NCBI RefSeq assembly: GCF_018143015.1
Contig: NC_054751.1
Span: forward strand, 32,254,347-32,318,346
Direction of reading: 5' to 3'
DNA from: Lytechinus variegatus
Taxonomy: Eukaryota > Echinodermata > Echinoidea > Temnopleuroida > Toxopneustidae
DNA: 64,000 nt
The notes beneath the pieces were generated by a model. The model saw only the letters and a list, made by a program, of their open reading frames with translations, did not search any database and was not told where the DNA came from. A program made the translations under genes and the position numbers. Shown here piece by piece: positions 49,801 to 58,868 of the stretch (position 1 is the stretch's first letter; every line of letters begins with the position of its first letter).

Positions 49801-52800
49801 CCAGTTTGAGTTACAAGGCCGAATAGATGTCCTTTTAGAAATCACAAGATTTTAACAGTAAAATGAATTCATGATTTTTTTTTTAAATTGTTAATCATCA
49901 ATATTTCAATCTTATGAATGTCATACATACCCTCAGAACAATTCGTGAGGCAAATTGTCAGTGATTTTTTCTTTAACTGACAATGGCAATAAACTACTAT
50001 ATAACGCTTGCATCTTATTGCTTGTATCCAAAAGTTGGTCAAAAATCACAGAAGAAGATGGAAGACTCTTCCTTGAATACTGACCTGACTGGGCGATAGA
50101 CTTGACAATATCAACCATCTGCATCTTTTGTTTGAATGACGTACGGCTGCTTGGTAGTAGGTCAAGAGGAGGGTTGTCTAGGAGGGGTCCCAGGGCTCCA
50201 GCTATCTTGTTGAGATACTCATCAAATTTATGGTAAACCTGTGGATCATTTTAATGAAATATCTGGTAAGTCAGTATGATTTACATTGAATGTAGAAGGG
50301 CCGGGTGGTTGGTCGGATATGGGAATACCTTACTTACAGGTCAAGTCCACCCCAGGAAAATGATGATTTGAATAAATAGAAAAAAAAAATCAAACTAGCA
50401 TATCACTGAAAATTTCATCAAAATCGGATGTAAAATAAGAAAGGTATAACATTTTAAAGCTTTGCTTATTTTTCACAAAACAGTGATATGGACAACTCAG
50501 TGACATGCAAATGAGAAAGTCGATGATGTCCTTCACTCAGTTTCTTTTGTTTTTTATTGTTTGAATTATACAATATTTCATTTTTTTTCAGATTTGACAT
50601 TAAGGACCAACTTGACTGAGCCATATAATCCATGCCAATTTCACATGCTCAGGGAGGAATTAATCAATGTTCACTTGTTAATGAGGAGAAAATTTCATAT
50701 TTCATATAATAAAATATAAAAGAAATAGTGAGTGGATGACGTCATCTGTTCCTCATTTGCATACGACCAGGATATGCATATAACTGTTTTGTGAAATCAA
50801 GCAAAACTTTAAAATGTCACAACTTTCTTATTTTACATCAGATTTTGATGAAATTTTCAGTGTTATGCTTGATGATTTTTCTCTGTTTATTCAAATCAAA
50901 ATTTTCCTTGGGTGGACTTGACCTTTAAGTAGACAAGAAAGAAGAAATTTACAAGAGTACAATTGACATTAAAAATCACTGATCAACTGTCTCAACAATT
51001 CCTGGGGATTTACAATGTTTCAGGATAAGAAGATTTGAGTTATTGTGCTAATGAGCATATCAATTTCTTGATCACTTTATTTAATTTGTTATTTATTTAT
51101 TACGTTTAATAATTTCATAAGGTAAGCCCCCATCAGTGATTGGGAAATTTTTATATGAGGGCCCTGCATAATATAGACGAATACAAATGTCTTTTTTTTG
51201 GGGGGGGGGGGTAAATTTTCCATCAAATGACAACTGTTTCTAATTAGAGGGATACTTGATTGAATTAAAAGAATATTATCCAAAATTACCTCAGCATCTT
51301 TCTTAGAGAACTGTGCAATCTGCTGCTTGGTAAATTCCTCATCTTTGCTCATAAGAAGAGATCTTGGTCTTCCATTTGGACCAGGTTCTTCTAAGAGAGG
51401 GGTAAATGCATGATCACTCCTCAGATGAACTTTCAAACCATGTTTCTACATGAATTTAAAAAGAAAAAAAAAATGTATCTGAATATCAATACGGAATGAT
51501 CATACAAATATTCATGCACATCATTTTGTTCCATTCATACAACTTCAGTTTAATATTCACTATCATTCTTCTTGTTACTATTCTATTTTTATTTCTTTTT
51601 CTTGTTTTCTAATTTTCCTATTGTGTCATCACTTGAAAAATCACCGGGAAGGGTTGCTGCACCTCTGTAGCGCCAAGTCTGTTTATCCCAACTATTTCTA
51701 TTCAATGGCTATCAATGTTTCTGTTGTCAATGCAATGAGGGGATTTACCTTCAACTCAAGATCTTCTACGATGATAGGTCTCAGTAAACTCAGCACATAC
51801 GAACATCTGGAGAACTTGTAACCTGTTCAAGAATGATAAAAAAAGGTATAGAAAATGTCATGAATGGATCAGACACTTCATTTTAATGCAACAAAGCACT
51901 GCAGGAAGTATTATCATTTTTTTTTATTCTAGATCTACAAGGATCACCCTAGATTATTTTCACTTATTACAATGTATCTTTCCATAGTCAGCAGGTATCA
52001 GAGCTGTGTTATACATGGTATTGGTGGAATTATTTGTTGCACAGAATGTCTACCAAGCCATGATTTTCATGAAAAATTTCAATAAAACCTGGACTATGAA
52101 CCAATATACAATTAACTTGTCATTTCAATAAGAACACATGAATGTTGTATTTTCTCACTTCTTTATGCTTACACTTTACAGAACCTATGTTTGATAATCG
52201 AATGCCTAACCTGTCTCTCCCCCCAAAAAAAAAAATTAAATAAATAAATTCCCTTAAAAAATCCCCGAACAAAGCACATATTACTACAAAAGAAGAGGAC
52301 AGAACAAGAAAGTATAACCAGAATTTAATTCGTCATGCGGACGAATTAGGTGGTCTGTCATGATTTGTCATTCAGTGTCGGCTGATGTATGAAATAAATC
52401 ATTTAGATATCATTGATAATCTTGATCGTAGACATCCTAAGAATAAGTTTTGACCATTACTCAATGTGATTATTGATGTAGTGATGACAATCGTCAGACA
52501 TACATCTTCAAACAGATACATACAAGATAGATGATTATACCTCACGGATCAACACGGCAATGCCGGCATGATCTGGGGAGGTCCGGGATAGTTTTGCCCC
52601 AGATGACTGTGAACACGGCATCAACACGGCAGCTTCACACGGATCTACACGGATCATGCCGGCAGAGCACGTCGTCAACACGGACCAATACGTCAGCAAC
52701 ACGGACCTAAACGTCAGCTACACGGACCACCATGTCAGCAACACGGACCTACACGTCAGCAATACGGACGAACACGTCAAATGCGTTATCCATTGAGCTA

Positions 52801-55800
52801 GCATATTCCCCATAGAGATTACACGTAAGCAAATTTTAAAATTACAATTCCAATTTTGCAAGCGAAATACTGGCATGATCCCGGCATCTGATCAAAAAAT
52901 GGAGGGCATATTTTCGAAAGCTTAGAATCTCGGCTACAACATACTCAAAGCTCAGGGAAAACTGACAAGAAACAATGGAGATATAGCTCACGAAATAGAG
53001 GAATGTCGAATCTAGTTTTGAGAAAAGGTCATGTCCCATAGAGATTACACGCAAAATACATGTGATATGAAAAAAGTAATTATAATCTGTTTTATCTTGC
53101 TAAATTTAAACTTTTATACCTTTAAATTATCATAAAGGATCATGTAAGAAGCGGCAAAAAGAAAAAAAAAGTGAAAAAATTCATCTTGTTCACCCCAGGA
53201 CTCGAACCCGCGCCCTTTAGAAAGCAGTCAAAGCCACGATATTCCCCATAGAGAATACACGTAAGCAATTTTGAGAATTACAAGTCCAATTTTGCAAGCG
53301 AAATACAGGCATGATCCTGGCATCTGATCAAAAAATGGTGGGCACACTTGCGAAAGCTTAGAATCTCAGCTACAACATACTCAAAGCTCAGGGAAAACTG
53401 ACAAGAAACAATGGAGATATGGCTCACGAAATAGAGGAATGTCGAATCTAGTTTTGAGAAAAGGTCATGTCCCATAGAGATTACACGCAAAATACATGTG
53501 ATATGAAAAAAAGTAATTATAATCTGTTTTATCTTGCTAAATTTAAACTTTTATACCTTTAAATTATCATAAAGGATCATGTAAGAAGTGGCAAAAAGAA
53601 AAAAAAAGTGAAAAAAAAATTCATCTTGTTCACCCCAGGACTCGAACCCGCGCCCTTTAAGAAGCAGTCAAAGCCACGATATTCCCCATAGAGAATACAC
53701 GTAAGCAATTTTGAGAATTACAAGTCCAATTTTGCAAGTGAAATACGGGCATGATCCCGGCATCTGATCAAAAAATAAAGGGCACACTTGCGAAAGCTTA
53801 GAATCTCAGCTACAACATACTAAAAGCTTAAAGAAAACTGACAAGAAAAAATGGAGATATGGCTCACGAAATAGAGGAATGTCGAATCTGGTTTTGAGAA
53901 AAAGTCATGTCCCATAGAGATTACACGCAAAATACATGTAATATGAAAAAAGTAATTATAATCTGTTTTATCTTGCTAAATTTAAACATTTATACCTTTT
54001 AATTATCATAAAGGATCATGTAAGAAGTGGTAAAAAGAAAAAAAAAACTGAAAAAAAAATCATCTTGTTCACCACAGGACTCGAACCCGCGCCCTTTAGA
54101 AAGCAGTCAAAGCCACGATATTCCCCATAGAGAATACACGTAAGCAATTTTGAGAATTACAAGTCCAATTTTGCAAGTGAAATACGGGCATGATCCTGGC
54201 ATCTGATCAAAAAATGGTGTGCACACTTGCGAAAGCTTAGAATCTCAGCTACAACATACTCAAAGCTCAGGGAAAACTGACAAGAAACAATGGAGATATG
54301 GCTCACGAAATAGAGGAATGTCGAATCTAGTTTTGAGAAAAGGTCATGTCCCATAGAGATTACACGCAAAATACATGTGATATGAAAAAAAGTAATTATA
54401 ATCTGTTTTATCTTGCTAAATTTAAACTTTTATACCTTTAAATTATCATAAAGGATCATGTAAGAAGTGGCAAAAAGAAAAAAAAGTGAAAAAAAAATTC
54501 ATCTTGTTCACCCCAGGACTCGAACCCGCGCCCTTTAAGAAGCAGTCAAAGCCACGATATTCCCCATAGAGAATACAAGTAAGCAATTTTGAGAATTACA
54601 AGTCCAATTTTGCAAGTGAAATACGGGCATGATCCCGGCATCTGATCAAAAAATAAAGGGCACACTTGCGAAAGCTTAGAATCTCAGCTACAACATACTA
54701 AAAGCTTAAAGAAAACTGACAAGAAAAAATGGAGATATGGCTCACGAAATAGAGGAATGTCGAATCTGGTTTTGAGAAAAAGTCATGTCCCATAGAGATT
54801 ACACGCAAAATACATGTAATATGAAAAAAGTAATTATAATCTGTTTTATCTTGCTAAATTTAAACATTTATACCTTTTAATTATCATAAAGGATCATGTA
54901 AGAAGTGGTAAAAAGAAAAAAAAAACTGAAAAAAAAAATCATCTTGTTCACCACAGGACTCGAACCCGCGCCCTTTAGAAAGCAGTCAAAGCCACGATAT
55001 TCCCCATAGAGAATACACGTAAGCAATTTTGAGAATTACAAGTCCAATTTTGCAAGTGAAATACGCGCATGATCCCGGCATCTGATCAAAAAATGGTGTG
55101 CACACTTGCGAAAGCTTAGAATCTCAGCTACAACATACTCAAAGCTCAGGGAAAACTGACAAGAAACAATGGAGATATGGCTCACGAAATAGAGGAATGT
55201 CGAATCTAGTTTTGAGAAAAGGTCATGTCCCATAGAGATTACACGCAAAATACATGTGATATGAAAAAAAGTAATTATAATCTGTTTTATCTTGCTAAAT
55301 TTAAACTTTTATACCTTTAAATTATCATAAAGGATCATGTAAGAAGTGGCAAAAAGAAAAAAAAAGTGAAAAAAAAATTCATCTTGTTCACCCCAGGACT
55401 CGAACCCGCGCCCTTTAAGAAGCAGTCAAAGCCACGATATTCCCCATAGAGAATACACGTAAGCAATTTTGAGAATTACAAGTCCAATTTTGCAAGTGAA
55501 ATACGGGCATGATCCCGGCATCTGATCAAAAAATAAAGGGCACACTTGCGAAAGCTTAGAATCTCAGCTACAACATACTAAAAGCTTAAAGAAAACTGAC
55601 AAGAAAAAATGGAGATATGGCTCACGAAATAGAGGAATGTCGAATCTGGTTTTGAGAAAAAGTCATGTCCCATAGAGATTACACGCAAAATACATGTAAT
55701 ATGAAAAAAGTAATTATAATCTGTTTTATCTTGCTAAATTTAAACATTTATACCTTTTAATTATCATAAAGGATCATGTAAGAAGTGGTAAAAAGAAAAA

Positions 55801-58265
55801 AAAAACTGAAAAAAAAATCATCTTGTTCACCACAGGACTCGAACCCGCGCCCTTTAGAAAGCAGTCAAAGCCACGATATTCCCCATAGAGAATACACGTA
55901 AGCAATTTTGAGAATTACAAGTCCAAATTTGCAAGTGAAATACGGGCATGATCCCGGCATCTGATCAAAAAATGAAGGGCACACTTGCGATAGCCCAGAA
56001 TCTCAGCTACAACATACTAAAAGCTTAAAGAAAACTGACAAGAAAAAATGGAGATATGGCTCACGAAATAGAGGAATGTCGAATCTGGTTTTGAGAAAAA
56101 GTCATGTCCCATAGAGATTACACGCAAAATGAAGAAAAATGACATGCCTCTTTTCATCGCTGTTTTACGCAATGATGCGTTTCTCAAAACGAATATTTAT
56201 GTTAACTAAGGAGAAAGAGTACATTCTAAACTACAACATATCGAAATCTGGGCGAAAAATGATCTATATTCGAGAAGTTACAACCAAATTTGCATAAATT
56301 TGATGACGTCATTTTTGAAAAAATGAAATTTTTAGTTTAGGCGCCATTTTGATGACGTCACGATATAATTTAGGGACAATGGTGACATGAAATCAAATCT
56401 ACAACTCATACTCTATCGATATATGAAAAAAAAATTGGGGGTCAATGGACTATTTAAAGAGCTACAGTGAATTTTCAATAGGCATGTTTTTGCCCATATA
56501 TGGCCTATAGTGAGAGCTCGCGCGCACACGTGCTGCAAATTTTAACGGGTGTTAATTTCGTTATTAATGGTCGTAGAAGGTTGATCAAGGTATCAAATTG
56601 TTCAGAATTTTATTATCAATGAAATGATGTAAAAAAAACGGTGTTTTTGCACTGTGTTAAGGTGTTACGCGAGGAAAACGCGCGCGCATACGTGTGCGCG
56701 CGCAAATTTTTGAAATGCTTAAAATGACCTGAAACGTACTCTCGTTTGGTAAAGAAGTGATTTTGAGCATTTTGAAATTTTGACGCGCACGTACGCGCGC
56801 GTCGTGACCTTCAGGTGACCTTTGATGACATGATTTGATGACCTTTGACCTGAAGTTAATGTGATGTAAATATTGATAATTTTTGATAATTGATGATGGA
56901 GATATGATTGATAATGTGATTTTACAAAATGGCGCCTAGATGACGTCATCATGACCTGATGACCTTGAAAAGCTTATTTTGACGTGTCCATGATAGATCC
57001 TATAAATGACATGAAATTCAATGAAATTGATAAAGTCCATTTTGAAATATCTTGGCGACAAGAAAATCCGTAAAAATAAAGAAATAAATAAAGTAAGAAA
57101 GAAATAAAAAGAAAATTCTGACGAAATTAAGAGGTGATCTGTCAAAGACAGACCACCTAATAAAACAAATATACAACACACAATAAAATACACTAAAATA
57201 ATATAAAATAAAATAAAATTATATAATATAAAACAAAATAAAATTAAATAAACCAAACGAGACAAAACAAAACCAAATTTACCAGGAACAATTTCTTCTG
57301 TGACTGCAGCACCACCAATAACATGCCTTCTCTCCAGGACTAATGTGTTTAATCCAGCCTTCTGAAGATATGCAGACTGTAGGATGAAAAGTTATGTAAA
57401 CCTAGGTATTATCAAAGTTGATGCCACTTCTAGGACCTTGCTAGTCCACATTGGACCTTGATGCATTGAAACTCTCTTTCTCAAAAACTAACATAGAGGG
57501 ATCCTGACTCCCAATCCATTACCAAGTGCCAATCCAAGGTTGGAAGTTGAGAGGATTGACACTGTGTTAGGGATTGAGTCAGGATCCCTATATATTCTCT
57601 AGCTTTGAGAGAGAGCTTCCATACATCAAGGTCCAATGTGGACTATGAACCTACTTGATAAACCCTTACAGACCACTCCAGGTATACTGTAAAAGAATCC
57701 TCACTTTTGATTGGTGGTTGAGCAATTTTGTCATGGCACTTGTCTACTTGCCACATTTATTATACTCTCATTCCATTAAGGACAATTGCCTAAATTTGGG
57801 GGGTTAACAAAATAGATTTTGATGCATATTGCATAGCCCTAAAAAAAATACAAATCAAGTAGGCCTACCAGGCTACCACTATGAATTTAATCATAATTAT
57901 CTTTCATATAATTCTTCTAGAAAAACAATAACTATTTTTTTTAGCACTTTAGTTGGCAAAACAAGTGAAACCTTGAAAATAAAATGCTCCTGATTCAAAA
58001 TGATATATACTTCAAAAGTATATGAGAATGAGAAGCTTTCTTCTCAATCACTTTGAGTTTGTTTTGGTTTGATAAATTACAAACTTACAGCAACCAAGCC
58101 ATTATGTCCTGCTCCTATGATAATGGCATCATACTCCTTGTTTAATGCACTACTATCATTCTGGCTTCTTATAGATGAGGCACTCAGATGTCTTGAAATA
58201 TGACACAGAGGTTGTTTTACCTTCTGACTCCTTGAGATCTGATGCCCAATAATCCTGCTCAACAT
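40666..58265 (-). CDS. PYROXD2: Pyridine nucleotide-disulphide oxidoreductase domain protein 2 (13 coding exons; one apparent frameshift)
   Basis: FAD-dependent oxidoreductase of the carotenoid/phytoene-desaturase-like group; the vertebrate protein is mitochondrial and its substrate is not established. Coding exons (minus): 58265-58089, 57376-57283, 51822-51749, 51445-51290, 50238-50085, 49312-49251, 48844-48747, 48246-48103, 46801-46594, 45271-45115, 43079-42925, 41832-41726, 40851-40666. All junctions are GT-AG and phases agree except at exon 8. The total is 589 residues (human 581) if two extra bases in exon 8 are ignored. Landmarks: an Arg/Ser-rich N-terminus, the FAD-binding [12 protein letters not shown] (about residues 48-59), [40 protein letters not shown], and the C-terminal FAD motif [20 protein letters not shown]. 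In exon 8 the reading TATGTGTGTTA has one more TG than the conserved GYVLLHHV needs; read literally it stops seven codons on. All later exons are open and conserved, so an assembly error or a recent null allele is more likely than an old pseudogene. Confidence 0.94.
41726..41832 (-). CDS. PYROXD2: PYROXD2 coding exon 12
   Basis: [20 protein letters not shown] then [16 protein letters not shown]. Acceptor TATTGCAG, donor GTAAGT. Restores phase 0. Confidence 0.96.
41985..42830. repeat. GTGAGAC-ended repeat split by a LINE fragment
   Basis: One part (41985-42150: AAAGTTCATTGACCTTTGACC, one perfect DR1-type motif at 41996) and the terminal part (42783-42830: GGCAGCGCCTATAAGTCTCAC to GTGAGACAAAAG) belong to the family of 19158-20276. 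The LINE fragment lies between them. PYROXD2 intron 12. Confidence 0.7.
42300..42782 (-). mobile_element. 5'-truncated LINE fragment (CR1/L2-like C-terminus)
   Basis: A minus-strand 134-codon frame (42723-42319) reads [40 protein letters not shown] and [20 protein letters not shown], the standard region after the reverse transcriptase domain in CR1/L2-like LINEs. This part is open throughout and less decayed than the copy at 16.7-17.7 kb. Upstream sequence of the element is absent. Confidence 0.85.
42925..43079 (-). CDS. PYROXD2: PYROXD2 coding exon 11
   Basis: [20 protein letters not shown] then [20 protein letters not shown] to CDR. Strong match to the human [20 protein letters not shown] block. 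Acceptor after a long pyrimidine tract (CTACTAG), donor GTAGGT. Confidence 0.97.
43227..44872 (-). mobile_element. Family-1 TTAA MITE, copy D, split by a hAT-like insertion
   Basis: TTAA at 43227-43230, then CCCTAAAT; after the insertion the element resumes CCCTAAATAGACTGGG at 44137 and ends CAGTCTATTTAGGG with TTAA at 44869-44872. It is inverted relative to copies A, B and E. PYROXD2 intron between exons 10 and 11. Non-coding. Confidence 0.88.
43239..44136. mobile_element. 898-bp hAT-like non-autonomous element
   Basis: The ends CAGAGATGCTAA and TTAGCAACTCTG form imperfect inverted repeats. The 8-bp sequence CCCTAAAT is exactly duplicated on both sides (43231-43238, 44137-44144). CAG-type ends with an 8-bp duplication are the hAT pattern. 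The interior is partly GC-rich (GGGGCCCGCCC near 43295; CGGGTTAA repeats near 43490) and has no transposase frame. Confidence 0.85.
45115..45271 (-). CDS. PYROXD2: PYROXD2 coding exon 10
   Basis: [20 protein letters not shown] to [20 protein letters not shown] and IPE. Acceptor CTTGAACAG, donor GTAAGC, ends in phase 2. Confidence 0.94.
45455..45850. repeat. Unclassified hairpin-headed repeat, uninterrupted relative
   Basis: It begins ACCAAAAGCTTCAGTCTTAG, contains TTTGGTTGTTCCGCT and ATACATAGACTGAA, and ends AGTTGCCATCTTGGATGAC...TATATCGCGATTTTAG. Same order as 18925-19157 plus 20277-20450. PYROXD2 intron 9. Confidence 0.65.
46594..46801 (-). CDS. PYROXD2: PYROXD2 coding exon 9
   Basis: [20 protein letters not shown] to [11 protein letters not shown]. 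It contains [20 protein letters not shown], a conserved substrate-domain block. Acceptor CATTTCAG, donor GTAAGT. Confidence 0.96.
47079..47791 (+). mobile_element. ~705-bp TTAA-flanked MITE, copy E (family 1)
   Basis: TTAA at 47079-47082 and 47788-47791. Ends CCCTAAGAAGACTGGGGG and CCCAGTCTATTTAGGG. Interior collinear with copies A and B. PYROXD2 intron 8. Non-coding. Confidence 0.9.
48103..48246 (-). CDS. PYROXD2: PYROXD2 coding exon 8, with a 2-bp insertion
   Basis: Acceptor CTCTGACAG, donor GTAATA. The exon is 144 nt; 142 would keep phase 2 in and phase 0 out. The start GTATGTGTGTTATTACACC has one surplus TG, shifting the frame within the conserved [12 protein letters not shown] block. 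After that point the other frame reads [20 protein letters not shown] to ILTEK and joins exon 9 in phase. No alternative donor or acceptor restores the frame. Confidence 0.9.
48747..48844 (-). CDS. PYROXD2: PYROXD2 coding exon 7
   Basis: [20 protein letters not shown] then [13 protein letters not shown], one of the most conserved blocks of the family. Acceptor TTTTTATTCAG, donor GTAAGA, ends in phase 2. Confidence 0.96.
49251..49312 (-). CDS. PYROXD2: PYROXD2 coding exon 6
   Basis: [20 protein letters not shown] then K, acceptor CACAATAG, donor GTACCA. It matches the human PRYYEVLTAPITK segment. Confidence 0.93.
50085..50238 (-). CDS. PYROXD2: PYROXD2 coding exon 5
   Basis: [20 protein letters not shown] to [10 protein letters not shown]. 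Acceptor GATCCACAG, donor GTCAGT. The frame running past the donor to 49933 is intronic read-through. Confidence 0.93.
50337..50928. mobile_element. TTAA-associated MITE (family 2), copy 3
   Basis: AGGTCAAGTCCACCCC at the left and GGGTGGACTTGACCTTTAA at the right, with the same palindromic interior as 23225-23811. The left TTAA is changed (TTAC). PYROXD2 intron 4. Confidence 0.85.
51290..51445 (-). CDS. PYROXD2: PYROXD2 coding exon 4
   Basis: [20 protein letters not shown] to [13 protein letters not shown], residues 116-167. Acceptor TTCATGTAG, donor GTAATT. Confidence 0.95.
51749..51822 (-). CDS. PYROXD2: PYROXD2 coding exon 3
   Basis: [20 protein letters not shown] then DLELK. Acceptor TTGAACAG, donor GTAAAT. 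Separated from exon 2 by a 5.46-kb intron that holds the satellite-bearing element. Confidence 0.94.
52672..52782. repeat. 21-bp tandem repeat, about five units
   Basis: Units of the type GTCAGCAACACGGACCTAAAC, variable at several positions. Just upstream a 12-bp inverted pair (GCCGGCATGATC and GATCATGCCGGC) flanks related CACGG sequence (52561-52657). Absent from the compact copy at 37.5 kb. Confidence 0.85.
52790..56150 (-). repeat. ~439-bp satellite array with 879-bp higher-order repeat
   Basis: CAATTTTGCAAG landmarks at about 52849, 53285, 53727, 54164, 54605, 55043, 55484 and 55922 give spacings of 436-442 bp, and alternate units group into 879-bp dimers. A-type units have CTCAAAGCTCAGGGAAAAC, B-type CTAAAAGCTTAAAGAAAAC. 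The dimers at 54157 and 55036 look almost identical, so the expansion is recent. Each junction carries, on the minus strand, GGGTTCGAGTCC, a perfect tRNA B box. Small 70-codon frames in A units are repeat by-products. Confidence 0.95.
57283..57376 (-). CDS. PYROXD2: PYROXD2 coding exon 2
   Basis: [20 protein letters not shown] then [11 protein letters not shown], completing the FAD-binding beta-alpha-beta unit (Glu of LERR binds ribose in the family). Acceptor CATCCTACAG, donor GTAAAT, ends in phase 1. Not visible as a long frame. Confidence 0.95.
57442..57645. mobile_element. ~204-bp palindromic MITE
   Basis: TAGTCCACATTGGACCTTGA and TCAAGGTCCAATGTGGACTA are exact inverted ends. The arms continue through AGAGGGATCCTGACTC against GAGTCAGGATCCCT. 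PYROXD2 intron 1, 66 bp upstream of exon 2. Confidence 0.85.
58089..58265 (-). CDS. PYROXD2: PYROXD2 coding exon 1
   Basis: Residues 1-59, [15 protein letters not shown] to GHNGLVA, donor GTAAGT. It has a basic, Ser-rich leader and the dinucleotide-binding glycine motif. An acceptor-like TTTTTGCTTCTCAG ends at 58281, so a 5' non-coding exon probably precedes it. Confidence 0.93.
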
Positions 58266-58676
58266 GACTAACGTTATAGCCTGAGAAGCAAAAAGTCCTA
58301 TTTAAACAGAAAAAAGGAAATAAAGAATAACATAAGTCAGTTCAGTCAGAATAAGTCAATCTTAATTTGCCTAATTTGAATCAAATTTAAGTTGCATCAA
58401 ATATTTGTTGGTCAATTGATGCCAATCATTACGAAAATCTCGCGTTTGAGAGCTGTATACCCCATTTTTCCTTATCATCAAATCTCTTCTCCCAGTAATA
58501 CAAATCCTATTGCCCTCAAGCATGAAATTTAAGTATAGAAACACCTGTTTCTTGACCTCGGTCCGAAGATAATTCACCCCAGCATCTACGGTCACAGCAG
58601 GGGGCCACACACGATGGATTGCAATGTGTTCCGGCGAGCGCATGGAGTTCCATGTATACACGCGTTGATAGAAAGT
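58266..58676 (-). promoter_or_regulatory. PYROXD2 5' flank
   Basis: An acceptor-like site at 58281 suggests an upstream non-coding exon, so the promoter is probably further right. No TATA box or clear core element was recognised. Confidence 0.3.
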
Positions 58677-58868
58677 TTTTCTTCCTTTCTTTCTTTCTTT
58701 CTTTCTTTCTTTCCTTCCTTCCTTCTTTCTTTCTTTCTTTCTTTCTCTCTCTCTCTTCCTTCCTTCCTTCCTTTCTTTCTTTCTTTCTCTCTCTCTCTTC
58801 CTTCCTTTCTTTCTTTCTTTCTTTCTTTCTTCCTTCCTTTCTTTCTTTCTTTCCTTCTTTCTCTCTGT
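58677..58868. repeat. (TTTC)n microsatellite
   Basis: Nearly pure CTTT/CTTC run with short CTCTCT interruptions. It produces artefactual Phe/Ser/Leu-rich frames on the plus strand and Lys/Glu/Arg-rich frames on the minus strand. Confidence 0.97.

Larger units (their letters stand above)
52327..57160 (+). mobile_element. Hairpin-ended element (family 5), expanded copy with satellite array, 4.83 kb
   Basis: The left end is AATTCGTC/GACGAATT hairpin, then AGGTGGTCTGTC; the right end is AGGTGATCTGTC...GACAGACCACCT hairpin, then AA. Same end plan and collinear flanks as the 1.58-kb copy at 37522-39099. The single internal tRNA-headed unit there is here an array of about eight units (52790-56150). 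A 21-bp tandem repeat sits before it. After the array come TGACGTCA motifs at 56304, 56353 and 56941, GCGC-rich stretches and a DR1-type motif at 56839. It fills most of PYROXD2 intron 2. No coding frame. Helentron-like by inference. Confidence 0.8.

Noticed and set aside
52842-55248. Four near-identical 70-codon frames as a gene family
   Set aside because: They are the same frame in A-type units of the 439-bp satellite; B-type units lack it and no motif is present.
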